Part shown: piece by piece, positions 1 through 12,149 of the stretch | How positions within the stretch are numbered: the first letter of the stretch is position 1 | How the letters are laid out: the number at the start of each line of letters is the position of its first letter | Assembly: GCA_965153455.1 (NCBI GenBank) | Contig: OZ234494.1 | Span: forward strand, 10,850,001 to 10,914,000 | Reading direction: 5' to 3' | DNA length: 64,000 bases | DNA from: Sphagnum compactum | Taxonomy: Eukaryota > Bryophyta > Sphagnopsida > Sphagnales | Translations under genes and position numbers: made by a program | Notes under the pieces: model-generated | Database searches by the model: none | What the model was told of the DNA's origin: nothing | What the model saw: only the letters and a program-made list of their open reading frames with translations

Positions 1-570
1 TGTGATTGTTTTTGTCCTTTTTTTTATCGGATGTGATCGTGTTGGTTGGGAGCGTCATCTAGGTAGTTTGTTAAGGATGTTTTGAAGAAGAAACAGGACG
101 TGTTGATCTGGTCTGAGAATGGATCGCGATGTTCTGAGAACGTGAATGGTGATTCAGTTGCACATTCTCAAAATATGTTGTGATTCGACGACGACCTGCA
201 AGTGTAACCAAATTTCTTGATCAAGATTCATACAGTATTCAGAAGATTTGATTCGAGATTTGCAGATCTGCTCTAGATTTGTTCCAATTATGCAATAAAA
301 AGCTGTAAGATCTGTGAACTGGGAATCCCCCCGGAGGTTCTTGAAGCTTATCACGTATCTGGTTTTCTTGATGACGAGCAAATCGGAGCAATGCCTTAGA
401 GTAACGACCAAAGTTATGGATGATTGAATCTTGCATGGCCGTGCAATCTCTAGAGGCATAGAGGTTATATATCTTGACTGTGTTTGCTGCAAATGTTTCT
501 AGAACTCTTCGAATGCAAAGTTCTCTGAAATTGAAACTCTTCTGGTGACGAGCTGTGTGATGATCAGAGT
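1..570. other. Upstream region of the FAD-Rieske gene
   Basis: No coding region, RNA gene or repeat could be supported here. The stretch probably includes the promoter and 5' leader of the gene starting at 571, but no convincing TATA element or leader intron could be fixed. Confidence 0.4.
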
Positions 571-3500
571 ATGGCAGACTGCAGGACCGGTCCAGAAGCT
601 GCCGAAGAAGAAATTGCGGGTCTTCGGCACACAGTTTGGGATCAACAAGACCAGAAAGTACAGTATCCGAAGCTACAGAAAGATGTGAGTGCCGATGTGG
701 TGGTCGTAGGAGCGGGTATTGCTGGCTTGAGCGTCGCCTACAACCTTGTGAAGGAAGGGAAGAAAGTTATAGTTCTCGAAGCTCGTGTCATAGGTGAGAA
801 CATGAACCTCATCGTGTTTGCAGAGTTTTCTTTCTTCCATTGCAGATCCAAGAGAAAAAGAGTTTCTCTTCGTCCAAGAGTCTGTTGTGAAATCCTGACA
901 TGTAGTAGAGAGATATGTACACTACTTGTCAGGTGCGGGCCAGACAGGTAGGACGACAGCACACATAATGCCATGGTTTGATGATTTCTACCACATAGTC
1001 GAGAAGGTCCATGGCACTCGCAAGACACAGCTGGTGGCAGACAGCTACAAGAAAGCTGTGGACTGGATTGACCAAACTGTGGAAGAAGAGAACATCGAGT
1101 GCAAATTTTCACGCGTCGATGGGTACCTTTTTCCTCATGATGATTCAAAGCAAGCACATGATAGTCTACAAAACGTAAAGCTCTTTCTCCACACCTGTTT
1201 TCCACATCTTCCTTTGCACCTGCTTTTCCCTTCTTTCAACTTCTGTTATATTCTACTTCAGCATCTAGATATGATTCATTGCATGCTTCCCTTTTGTTGA
1301 CCCGTACAGGAAGTTAGCCTTTGTATATCTACTGGAACACATGAGATAAAAGGGGTTTTTTTTTGGGTATGCTATGTATAGCATACCAGAAATTCAGGAA
1401 GAGTCGATAAATGGATTGCTTCCCCAATGTAATGAACTTTTAAATTTCAGGGTTCTCACATAAATTTTGTAGGATCCCTGATGCTTGAATCGTGAAGTTC
1501 TGTGTGGGGGAGGTGCCTTGATTTACAAAGATGAAATTTTTAAAGTTCATTAAGTATGAAGGCATTGCTGTCATTGCCTGGATTGCCTTCAGCCCTCGGT
1601 TCACGAGGTGGAACGCAGTGACAGTGGTGCCTTCCCTTCCATAACAACTGAGAATCTGGACAATCTGGACAATCTGAACAATCCAAACTACCTTCAAAAT
1701 AGCTCCCCTACCTGAGGAAGCTTATGTGAAATGGCCGCTCTAGGCTAGGGAGCCGGAAGTTGCACCGGGGAGGTACATTTTAAGTATATATTCGTAATTC
1801 AATTCTAAGCACCTTAATTAGATTTAAGTATATTAAAGGTTTAAAAAATAAGTTGCCCCTACATTTTTCTGCAACATCATTTGGAAAAAAAAATGGAAGT
1901 AACTTCCCCTGGGTTGACTGATGTCTATAATTTTCTTTTTATCTCTCTCATTTGCTTTGCAGGAATTTGATGCATGCCAGAGATTGAAGTTCAATGTTCA
2001 GATGGTAGACTTGCACAACGATCCTTCTTGTGGGAGCATCAGCACAGCTTTACGTTTCCCAGATGCTGCTGAGTTTCACCCTTTAATGTGAGTTGCTTCA
2101 AAAATTATGCTGTCAAATATATACACACACAGCTATGTCATCTTGCATTGCAGTGTCCAGAGCTGTGGACGTCGTCCTTGATTGTGCACAGCACTCAATC
2201 TCCATCCTCACATATGAGGTCTGTGTGCATCCTAGAGTTTCCATTCTTTCTTTTCTTTTCATCAAATCTTTATCAAACCTGGAGAGAATCAAGAGGATTT
2301 CAGAATTTTATCAAATAATTCCTCTTGTCAATTCAAGAGTCCATTGAGTTCCTTGATGGTTCTGAGAATCATTACAAAAAAATGATGGAAAGCAGGTACC
2401 TGGACGGGCTTGCAAGAGCAATGGAAAAGAGAGGAGCGCAATTGTATGAACTTACAAGAGCAATGAATTTCCAAGGAAACCAGGTGATCACAGCAGATGG
2501 AATTGTAGTTACTGCTGGTGCTGTGGTGATGGCTACCAATTCTCCACTGAATCACAATCTGGCAATTCATGCACGGCAAACTCCAGATCACAGCTATGTT
2601 GTTGGCCTCAAGCTTCCAAAAGGATCTGTGAGGTAAATTTTGTCTCTGCCTTTACGGTGTAATGATTCCATGTTTGGATCCCACAAATACATAACTGGAA
2701 TTTCTGCAACTCCTCTCCCAAACTTTCTCATGGTTTCTCCCACTCCAATTGATGGTTTTTCTTTGTAACCAGGAGGGCTCAGTGGTGGGACACAGCTTCA
2801 CCATATCATTATGTGCGAATTGAGCAAAAGGACACCCATGACATCTTGATTGTAGGTGGCGAGGACACCAGCACTGGCATGAAACCAAATGAATATCCAG
2901 ATGCATATGCCAAATTGGAGGCATGGGCTAGAGCAAGATGGCCTTCTGCAGGGGAGGCTCTGTACAAATGGACAGGCCAGGCAAGCAAGAAATCACTTTC
3001 TCCCTCCATGATCAGTACTACTGTAAAAAGAAATTTCATATGCAATTTGACATCAAACAACAAATGCATAATGATAACAAAATTTGCATGTGGATAGTTG
3101 AAAACAGGAGTAAATCGTAGAGGAAGATGTAATGAATCGCACATTCACTAGTTGTTGATATGTCACAGCAATGCACTTGAGAAAGAATGAATCCATGTTG
3201 TCCACAATGGAAATAAATAATCTTAGAGAAAGGCACTCACATAGTGCACATTGTCAGGTTTTCGAGCCTGTGGACATGCTGCATATAATTGGTCATGACC
3301 CACTGAAACCTGGTGAACATGATCAATACATTGTTACAGGTATGAATCAGCAAAAATTCAAATGTTTTCAGCCTTACCAAGACATGCAGATTTTGGCTTT
3401 GGTCAACCGGATTCTTGGCTCACCAATCTCCATACACACTGCAATGTGCAGGTGATAGCGGCCAAGGAATGACAGGCAGCACAATAGGTGGTATCCTCAT

Positions 3501-4695
3501 CAAAGATATGATACTAGGAGTGGAAAACCCTTGGGCTGAAGTCTATGCACCCAGCAGATGCCTGCCACTATCAAAGTCAACAATGTGCAGCCTCATTTCC
3601 CAAACTGCACACACTGTTCAGGTTTCTCCTTGCCCTGACCTGTGATCAAGGCAATCAAATTTGAGTTTTTCAGTTTAACCAACTTAAACAACAATGAGTG
3701 ACCTACGAATGACCTTCCGAACAACATTTGATCCTCATTGCCTGAAAATGTGGATCAAAGTCTGATCTCTATAGTCGACCAAAAAACTTCAGAAACTCTT
3801 CAGACAATAATGTAACAAGCCATTGTGTCACATGTACAGAAAGCACACCATGAAACCTGAGTTTATCCATACACTGTGTTTAAGTATCCTGTGAAGCTTA
3901 TATTACCTGAGTGCTTGGGTGCAGGGATATAAAGATATTCTTCCATTTGCTGGTGTAGACCATGTAGATATTGAAGACATGGCTCCTTGCAGTGGATGTG
4001 TGGTCCAACAGGGAATTCATAAGGTGGCTATCTACAAAGATATCACGGGTGGTCTGCACAAATATTCAGGTCACCTCTTTTCTTGATTCCCCTTTTCATC
4101 AGTCCTGTGAAACTATGCTCATGTTAAGATTACATGTCGATGTCTGCAACTTGCTGAACATCAAAAGACACTTGAATTTCTCTTTCAACTAACAAGCATA
4201 ATCACTCTCAATTTCTGTCTCTCAGCTGAGCATTTCTCTCTTGATGACATCAACATTGTTGGTTCTCTCCGTCTTAACTCATCCTGTTCTCGTGTTCAAA
4301 TCCTGTCATTCAAGTGACAATCCATTATCCTTCTTCTGCAGCGCTCCTTGACATCTGTTTTTGCAGAATTGACATAGGACAAATGAAGATGCCACATCTA
4401 ATAGAAACCAAAGACTCTATTTGTTTATTTAAAGAATTTTGATATGTCTGCAATAATTCATACTCTGCCTTCTCCTGCAAGACTTTTAGATTTTCTCTCT
4501 TGCAGTTCTGTTACTAACTCTGACAATATGGATGGGTGATGATGACATGTAGCGGTCTGCCCACACATGGGATGCATTGTGAAATGGAATCCAATTGACC
4601 GGACGTTTGATTGCCCTTGCCATGGATCTATATTTGATCACTATGGACGCTGCATAAATGCTCCTGCTAAGGCTGACCTCTCTCCACAGAAGTAG
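571..4695 (+). CDS. FAD-dependent oxidoreductase with C-terminal Rieske [2Fe-2S] domain (9 exons, 524 aa)
   Basis: Exons read as 571-793, 933-1174, 1963-2087, 2396-2632, 2773-2980, 3258-3339, 3452-3621, 3925-4069 and 4553-4695. Phases agree and give 524 aa. Residues 47-52 are GAGIAG followed by an acidic residue (E70), a Rossmann FAD-binding motif of the DadA/glycine-oxidase type. The middle part carries VVMATNSP and the GDSGQGMTGSTIGG segment typical of such flavoproteins. The last exon is a Rieske motif: C480 and H482, then C498 and H501, with the extra cysteines C485 and C500 that pair in classical Rieske domains. The layout matches bacterial and cyanobacterial flavoprotein-Rieske fusions of about 510 aa, whose substrate is mostly unknown. 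No clear transit peptide was seen, so the location is unknown. Intron 5 uses a GC donor. The product class is secure; the substrate is not. Confidence 0.88.
2981..3257 (+). other. GC-AG intron (intron 5 of the FAD-Rieske gene)
   Basis: The exon ends in the codons for KWTGQ and is followed by GCAAGC, a strong donor context except for GC in place of GT. The acceptor is TTGTCAG, and the next exon begins VFEPVDML. Joining at these points keeps phase 0 and restores a block conserved in the family. No GT donor nearby keeps this block. Confidence 0.75.
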
Positions 4696-5267
4696 CTAGA
4701 TCCCAAGTGATAAAAAACCAGGACGTAGGTAATGCAGTTCTAAGTATGTCCCACAAATTTTCATTGCCAATGTCAATGAAATTATTAGGAAGAAATGAGA
4801 GTGTACCTGCAGCAGATGATTGTGCAGAACAGAGGATGAAGTACACACTTGCACTTTGTGCACTTCAGAGACATCTGCATTCACACAACTTTTGGTGTGT
4901 AAGATCTCAAGTGTGACCAAAAGTAGGATGCTGGTTTTTTGAATTATTAGCATACCTTGCATTGTTTCTGACAACAACAGCAGTGTGGGAGCAAAAAGGA
5001 ACAGCGACAGTGTACTTGCACATCATTTTGCACACCATACTACAAACCTGAGAGATGCATACTTAAGCAGTTTTAATACCAGTTGAAACAAAGAATTATG
5101 GAAGGTGCTCTGAAAGGATAGCACCTGTCAGACATTAACCAACATAATTACCAAGTTTCTGTCACAAGACTGCACTGAAAAACTTGGCCATGCCTACTGG
5201 CTTAACTCCACTGAACCTACAAGATAGAGAGAGGATTGCCAAACCCCAAGAAGAAACAGAAACATTC
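4696..5267. other. 3' flank of the FAD-Rieske gene
   Basis: The stretch is likely the 3' untranslated region and downstream spacer. Short open frames on both strands show no recognisable protein. Confidence 0.35.
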
Positions 5268-5452
5268 AAAGCAAAGAGAAAGAGAATAAAGCAAGAAATG
5301 ATAAAACCACGAAAAAGAAAGACAAACATACAAAGCGAAGAGAAAGAGAGTAAAGCAAGAAATGATAAAAACCACGAAAAAGAAAGACAAACATACAAAG
5401 CAAAGAGAAAGAGAGTAAAGCAAGAAATGATAAAACCACGAAAAAGAAAGAA
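5268..5452. repeat. Tandem array, 64-65 bp unit, about 2.9 copies
   Basis: Copies begin at 5268, 5332 and 5397, and each starts AAAGC(A/G)AAGAGAAAGAGA. The unit is purine-rich (AAGAGAAAGAG, ACCACGAAAAAGAAAG) and copies differ by only a few bases, so the duplication is fairly recent. One copy has an extra A, which breaks any reading frame through the array, so the lysine-rich open frames across it are not thought to be genes. Confidence 0.9.
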
Positions 5453-6689
5453 GAAAATGGAGAAAACAAAAGACCTTTTAAGAGCTGGAACTTTCAGAGG
5501 ATAAAATAGGCTTAGAGAATCTCTGCACATACATTTAAAATGCCTATGAAATGAGGATTTTGAAGATATCAAAGGCAGAAACCCCAAACAGAAATTCTTC
5601 CATTGTTAAAAACGTCTCCTAAAATTACTCAAACATGATGACAATGTGCCACATGCAGGACAGATATACACAGTGTCACTGACTGTTGCACCAAAACAAG
5701 TAGCAAACTCCAATCAATAAAACAAGTATGCAAACAAAATTCTGGCTTAAACCAAAATTCTTCACCAAAATGGAACAAGCAACCAAGTATATGAAATCAC
5801 ACATCTTATGGTAACCTGATCTGCTGATCAGAGCAAATACAGTAAAATCAATTTTTTAAAAATGGATTAAGTAGAACATTCCACCATGTCTATACAATTA
5901 CGGAAGAGCAACTATCCCAATAGAAAGCCATCCAAACAATATGCATTAACTGGATGTTTGTGAATAGTTCATTTATACTTCTGAATATTCCCTTGTTAGA
6001 TTCACATAAATTAGTTATCGTCTTGTTCAGAGTAATGCACTCTCTATAACTAGGCTTACTATAGAATAGTTTAGTTGGCGCATTGCTGCTGCGATGCTCC
6101 TATCCGTCATACAGCAAATTTTGCAGTTGACCCCTAGTCACTCATTGTGCCCTCTACTTGCTCGGTGCTCACTGGTGCTAATGATATTTATTTGCATCTT
6201 GACTCATGCTCTGTAGTGTCAGCGTTTGTTGTTTAATTAAAACCTTCATCCCTAGCCTAACAACTCTCTCATCTCTACATCTTTTCACTCACCTATACAT
6301 GCATTAGCACTCCCATAAGCTGACCACAAGATAACCTTAGAGATCCAGGAAGCAAATGATCATTCCTTGACAAGGATTTGAAATTGCCAACAAAATTTAT
6401 GCATATAATTTCTATCTACAGATTTGAAACAAAAGATGTGTCACACACTGCATTATACAGGAATATCCCTTGGACAGGTGTAAACTGCCAAGCAAGAAGC
6501 TACCACGTACATGTGATGATTGGTGATTAACACCACTTAGCACCACGAACATGCCACTAACAAATTGATGAGGCCAGATTCCAGGATCCAAATAAAGGCC
6601 ATTACATCTGTAATCATGCACTAAAACTTGCTGTATTCAACAACCCTACAATTTAGGTTGAAAACAGGTCTAGGGTAAGTGCAAGATGC
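5453..6689. other. Intergenic stretch
   Basis: Nothing recognisable was seen here: no long open frame with family motifs, no RNA gene and no repeat structure beyond simple AT-rich sequence. Confidence 0.4.
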
Positions 6690-6870
6690 AAACCATCTAC
6701 AGCAGCATCTGGAGCTCAAGCATCCCTCAACCGCTGTGTACAAGATTGTTCCTGCAAGTATCAAGTTCTTCAAAGCTTTTGATCCTGTAGTTCCACAATT
6801 GAGCACAAACAGATGTCTGCTTACTCCAACACTGACTGTCCATGCTCTCCCCATGTTTTTGCACATTCTC
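6690..6870 (-). pseudogene. Fragment of an AXR1/NAE1-like NEDD8-activating E1 subunit
   Basis: Read on the minus strand, about 6857 to 6799 gives WGEHGQSVLE, a stop, then ADICL. After a two-base shift, 6799 to 6749 gives LNCGTTGSKALKNLILAG. Together these match the N-terminal nucleotide-binding segment of AXR1/NAE1, the regulatory half of the NEDD8-activating enzyme (family pattern RxWGxxGQxxLE then LNCGxTGSEALKNLVLGG). A degenerate continuation with a TVVDG-like block runs to about 6690. The in-frame stop, the frameshift and the absence of later exons mark it as a broken copy, probably from a duplication or insertion. Other E1-like proteins such as SAE1 fit less well. Confidence 0.68.
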
Positions 6871-7595
6871 TACTCAAACAAAACTATTTCAGGGTATACA
6901 AGGGAGGGAAGATCTGTAACCAGTCATCAACTGACAAGAATTCAGCACAATAGTGAATACAAGAGAACAACGTGCAGCAATATTCCAAGGAATAAATCTC
7001 CACCTATATAAGAAATGTGAGCAAGCATCTGTCTTAACAAGACGCATGCAGTGAGCAGACACACCTTTAAGCACACGTGTTCCAATTAACCTAAATGGTA
7101 TAAAATGTTGGCCCAACAGAATTCACAAATAACCACATGTTTTGTCAATAGCCTCACTTGTTGGTTAACAAGTTCCCCTTCCACACCCAAAACCATCCAC
7201 TGGGCATACTGTTCTTGGACATCCTTGATGCCCTACAGTGCAGAAATATGCAATTCTGTATCAATGACTGAGTTTTTTTTAAGTGTATAGCATGTGTACT
7301 CCATCTCAAGGTCACCTAACATCTTCTGAAGTAACCTAAATTTGAGACGAGATACTTAGAAACGCCACAATCTTAAGGTTGCACTTTCACCAAACAAGGC
7401 TTGCAATATGAGTTGATGGCCTCGCGAATTGGAGAGTACAGGGCCATGGGAAATGCATTTTCTTACCAAAAGAGAACAAAGCGTCATTGAAGGCTATCCC
7501 TTGGGAGAACTAGTTTGCACCTTGTAAGAGATCATAAGAGAGAGGTAACTGGTCCCTGGGGGCTGTAATCGATTACTGGACAAGAAGACATAGCA
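6871..7595. other. Spacer between the AXR1-like fragment and eIF2B-alpha
   Basis: No gene is supported. The part next to 7596 is probably the 3' untranslated region of the minus-strand eIF2B-alpha gene. Confidence 0.4.
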
Positions 7596-10100
7596 TCAAA
7601 GATAAAGCTGTATCAACTCATCACTTACAGCTGAGGGAGTCAGAACTCCCAAATCTGTGAACAAGAGAGTGAGATACTGGGGAGGAGTATAGTCCCTGGC
7701 AGAGTTTTCTACAGTCACTTCTGGAGGGATTGGCTCTGCAAAGTCTACATGGCGTGGTGATGGTGACATGTCCCTTTGATCAAGTGGAAACAGCCGTGCA
7801 AACTGCCAAAATCACACCCACAACAGCAGCAATTGGAATATGCATCTCTACAAATCCAGATGATAAAACTGCTCACCTCCATAATCACTAAAGGACTTGC
7901 CTTGATTCAGAAGAATAACATCCGTGATGACATCACAAAACCATCAACTTAGAAGCACTATTTGTGGGCTCTAAAACAAGGGCATATATAACCCCTCATA
8001 TATGCATGTACATTCATCTTGGCACATTGTGATCACATAATAAGTGTAGTTAGGGCTGAGGAAGGTACTGCATCACCCCTTTCCATCAAAATAGAGAAGT
8101 TTCTTCAACAATAACACAAGGGGTTGTGACTGCAGAAATACCTTGTAGCTTTCAGCAGCAACATAAACAGGTTTGTTCATGGTACGGGCAACCAGTGCAG
8201 CCTGGTATGTGCCAAGCATGTTAATGATTCCCCCACTCTCCACAACGCCTTCAGCACCCACTAATACCATATCCACTTTCTCCATCATGTACGCTACACC
8301 AGAGTCCAGGATCAATGTCACAGGGATACCTACTGACAGCAACTCCTTTGCAACTTCCGCACCAGTGTTGTCGGGCCTGCCTTCTGTATGGGGCAAAATG
8401 AACTTGTTCATCAGTTGCATTCATGCTTGACCAATAGGACCAGATGACTGGCTGGCACATCAAAGTCCACACCAATCCGATTCATGCTGGTCATGTGATA
8501 GAAAAGCCACATTCAATATACCAAAGGAATCATGCAAGGGCAACATTGGCAAGTGGGACCATTGATACCTGTACAGATAACACTAAAACGTTTGCCATTG
8601 GCAGTGGCCAGTTTGAGCAGAGCTAGCACCACCCTTGAGAAGCCATGTGTAAGAATAGTGCAACCATCATGCACAAAGTCTTGTCCAAGCATTGCAATAG
8701 TCCTACGTGCCTGAAATTACCAATTCCTCAATGTCATAACAACAGAGCAGCATATGATCAGGCAATTTCAAATGGTGAAAAAATAACCAAACAGGAACTG
8801 CATAGAAAACTGCCTCATTCCATCTCATCAACGACTTATGTGAAGGAAGTACCTTTTGAGATATCTCACCAAACCTCTCTCCACGTTCAATGAGACGAGC
8901 TTTGCCAGCTGCAATGTCTTCATACTCCACTGCTGACGTGCGAGTGACATAGCGCAAAAACAGGTTGCACCCTGCTGTCAATGATATAGATGTCTCATCC
9001 CAAGCCTGACCACACCATCCACCCCACCTGTAAGCAAGAAACTCCCCTTTATGCTCATGTTTTAGTCCATCAGCCATAAATCACATTCTAGTCTGTCATT
9101 TTCAATCAACAATTTTGACAGCATGTCGTATTTTTTGAGTATTCTTATAAGCTTTACATTTCTAAGGAAACTGACAGAAGTTTGCAAACAGCTTTGAGGT
9201 TCATCCCTCAGCAGTAAACCCCATTCCAAATACTAGAAAGGAGAATCCAAACAATGTCTTCATTGACATCTCCACCATCAGTACCTAGTAACCTCACAAA
9301 ATGTTCCAGATGTCAGCACACAGCACCAAAGATCCATCTTAGAAGCATCTTTACAAAAAAATTCATAAACAGCTATTATGTGCACATGCACAAAAACTGC
9401 ATTGACTTGCATCCTTCTTTCAGTCATGTCTAGAGCTTTTTCAACTGGCAAGAAAACTGCTCATTTCCTCTCCTGCTAGAATCCCCACAAATCCCTGTAT
9501 GGTTTTCGTTGTGAAATGGAGTCAGACTGATGAAACAAACAAGAACATGTGAAAGGCCAGTTGAGGGATCAAACTGACCTTCAGCGCATCAGAGGCATTT
9601 CTCAGCTCAATTTCCAGGCCCATCATGGTTGATGCCTCGCTCCTTTTAATAACAGCAGTCAAAGCCTTGATGGCTGCCACTGCTTCAGCAAGCTCTGGTT
9701 TACTGCGCCAGAAATTGAACTCCTCAATAACACTGAAGGGTTGGCCTCCATATACTCCTGCTACAGTGTGAACTTCTTGATCTCGATGTAAGCTTGCATC
9801 TTCTGCCTGCAAATGACTCCAACAAACAGCCAAAATTAGTCAGAAGAGAAAGAAAATCATGGTAAACACATCTATCCAAAAAACACCCAAGGTTACAAAC
9901 CCTCAAAAGTTTATTTCTTTGCCTAGAAGATTTCACTGGAGACCAATTTTCACAAGACTGATATAACAACTTGTTGCAACAAACACCCAAATCACTTAAG
10001 GATCAGATTTTACCTGTCGCAGCCATTCAAATGTGACGCCTCCTGCTGGTATATCTTGGCCTGTCTTCACTTCAGTAACTGGCAAATTACTCACCTTCAT
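7596..10100 (-). CDS. Translation initiation factor eIF2B subunit alpha (6 exons, 352 aa)
   Basis: In transcript order the exons are 10014-10100, 9579-9806, 8853-9005, 8569-8710, 8142-8383 and 7596-7802. All phases agree and the protein has 352 residues. It is collinear with plant eIF2B-alpha throughout. Recognisable blocks include AEAVAAIKALTAVI, SISLTAGCNLFLRYVTRTSA, GCTILTHGFSRVVL, EGRPDNTG, VDMVLVGAEGVVESGGIIN and the C-terminal YTPPQYLTLLFTDLGVLTPS ending in ELIQLYL. The subunit belongs to the regulatory part of the cytosolic guanine-nucleotide exchange complex that reloads eIF2 with GTP and senses eIF2 phosphorylation. The start at 10100 is the first ATG in the exon holding GGVTFEWLRQ, a segment that aligns with the plant N terminus. 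An upstream non-coding exon is likely but was not located. CHLP lies divergently beyond the 5' end. Confidence 0.93.
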
Positions 10101-12149
10101 CTTGTGGCCAGCTCTGTCTGTACATGGAACACAGAACTTTTCAATGCTTGGGCAACAGACAATTGACTGTGAAACAAGACATTGTTTGCAATCCACAACA
10201 CAGAAAAACATATCCATTAACATGGAGTCTATGCCACCACAAAACCTCAAACAGATTGTTGACACAACAATCTTACATGCAATAATCATGTAAGGGTGAC
10301 AAGTACTTGCAAGTTGACCAGCAGCAAACATAAGCCCTTATGATGCCCAGTTTGTAAGGCTCCCAAATCTATGCTTAGAACCCTAATACAGAATCCAACT
10401 TTTATTTGAGAAATGTGGATCCACAGATTGTGAGGGAGTGGCTGAAGAGATTCACACTGATTCTTTAGAATCAGTCAAACAATATAGTCTCAGATCACAT
10501 TTGAACTCCTTGTAACCACTTTGGTGATACTCAGATAATGGGTGTCTTTACCACAAACAAAAGAGCTCATTCTCCAGAGGGAACAGAAAGGAGACCGATT
10601 TATGAAGATCCGACTTCATGGCTGGTATCGAAAGGAGATAATAAGGGGTTGAGAGAAATAACAAACCAATGTGTTTCAGACACAAACAAGGGGAGGAAAT
10701 TGAAGGGAAAAAAATTACAAGAATAGTGCAGGGGTCCAGGGAACAACTTCGAATAACCAAGTCCAGTTTATTCTATAGCAATGACAAATCTCTCTGGATA
10801 TACAATGGAGAAAGGAGAGAAATAAAAACCTCGTTCCATGCACCATGCCCTGGAGCAAACATGTGCAATCTTAGACTATGGAATCTGAATGGAAAACTTG
10901 CAAGAATTCTAAAGATTTACTCCCAAAAACTGGTTGCAGGTCAAGCATTCCTTTGTGTCCCCCTACTTCAAAACCATGAACAGTGAAATAAGCTTGCCAA
11001 AAACCCTAGAGGGCAGCTTAAACCCTAGAAAGGACCTATATGTGCTAAAATGGAGCTAGGACGATGTAATTCACGAACAGCGTCAATACTCCAGCAAGCA
11101 CAATATTCACAATTTGCAGGCGGCTCAAACAAGTTGGTTGGTTCTTGAGAAGTAGATGTAGGAAACATTTGAATAATTAGAAAACTTTGAAAATGCAAGG
11201 AGGAAGAGACGGTCAGAGGGGGCCGGCAGGGGGCAATTTACCTACAAAAACGCCGAGTAAGCTCCAAAGATTTCAAAAAACATGCCCCCCGAGCGTCAAA
11301 TTCTCGTCAGCTTCCTATCTTCCGATCGAATCCGCAGCCAGCCAGAATGAACTGCCGGTTGAATGAATCAGCGCATAGTGAACAAGGGCTCTACCACACA
11401 CCAATTTTTTACAAAAAAGAATCCTATTAGCAGATTTCCCACAAATCCAAAGGGGAAAAAAGACAATGGAGAATCCAGACTAAAACAATTCAACAACAAA
11501 CAATCCTCCTACTGCCCAAATGCCAAGGAGCTCGAAGATTCGCAAGAAGCCTGCAACAAACGCGAAGAGCTGGAAACCCTAAAAACGAGGTTCAGGGGCA
11601 CGACGGACCGGACCGGTTCTTCGCCTGGTACGTGGGCCGGGGAACATACCCATTGTCTACCGGATTTGTGTCCCGATGCAGTACCCTGTTCAGTCCCAGT
11701 CAGGAACCGCAGGGTATCACAACTTTCTGACGAGCAAGAAATAACTGCATAACTACCTACCCCCCAAAATATCCTAAACGGAATTGATTGCACAATGATC
11801 AATTCCGCGACACAGAATAGGTCCGTACCTCACGCGAAACATGTAATCTACCTACACAGCGAAGCGGAATCTGCTCATAATTTACGTTATAATTCACCTA
11901 AGAACAAGCCTATTTTGTCACTTAATTCACTTGAGAATAAACCTATTCTGTTCGTTAATTCACGTCACAATTGACATAATATCCCCTTTGTGAATCCATT
12001 ACGCACCTGACTTCACAATTCCACATTCGGAAAGAGCCAATACTCTTAATCAGTCACACGAAAGGAGTGCGTCGGTTGGCTCTTTTGTTTTTACCACGGT
12101 ACCTTTTACCTACTTGGTTAATGAGTAGCCAAGTTGAAAATTCTTTTTT
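10101..12149. other. 5' flank of eIF2B-alpha; no second gene seen
   Basis: A 5' untranslated exon of the minus-strand eIF2B-alpha gene may lie in the GC-richer part near 11500-11800, as the acceptor-like CATGTACAG just before the start exon hints. Open frames of 97-129 residues occur there on both strands but match no family. Around 11870-11960 there are short repeated AATTCAC...AATAA.CCTATT words. Confidence 0.35.

Noticed and set aside
5184-5504. Lysine-rich 106-residue open frame over the 64-bp array
   Set aside because: It is produced by the purine-rich tandem repeat, with charged low-complexity sequence and unit-length change that shifts the frame.
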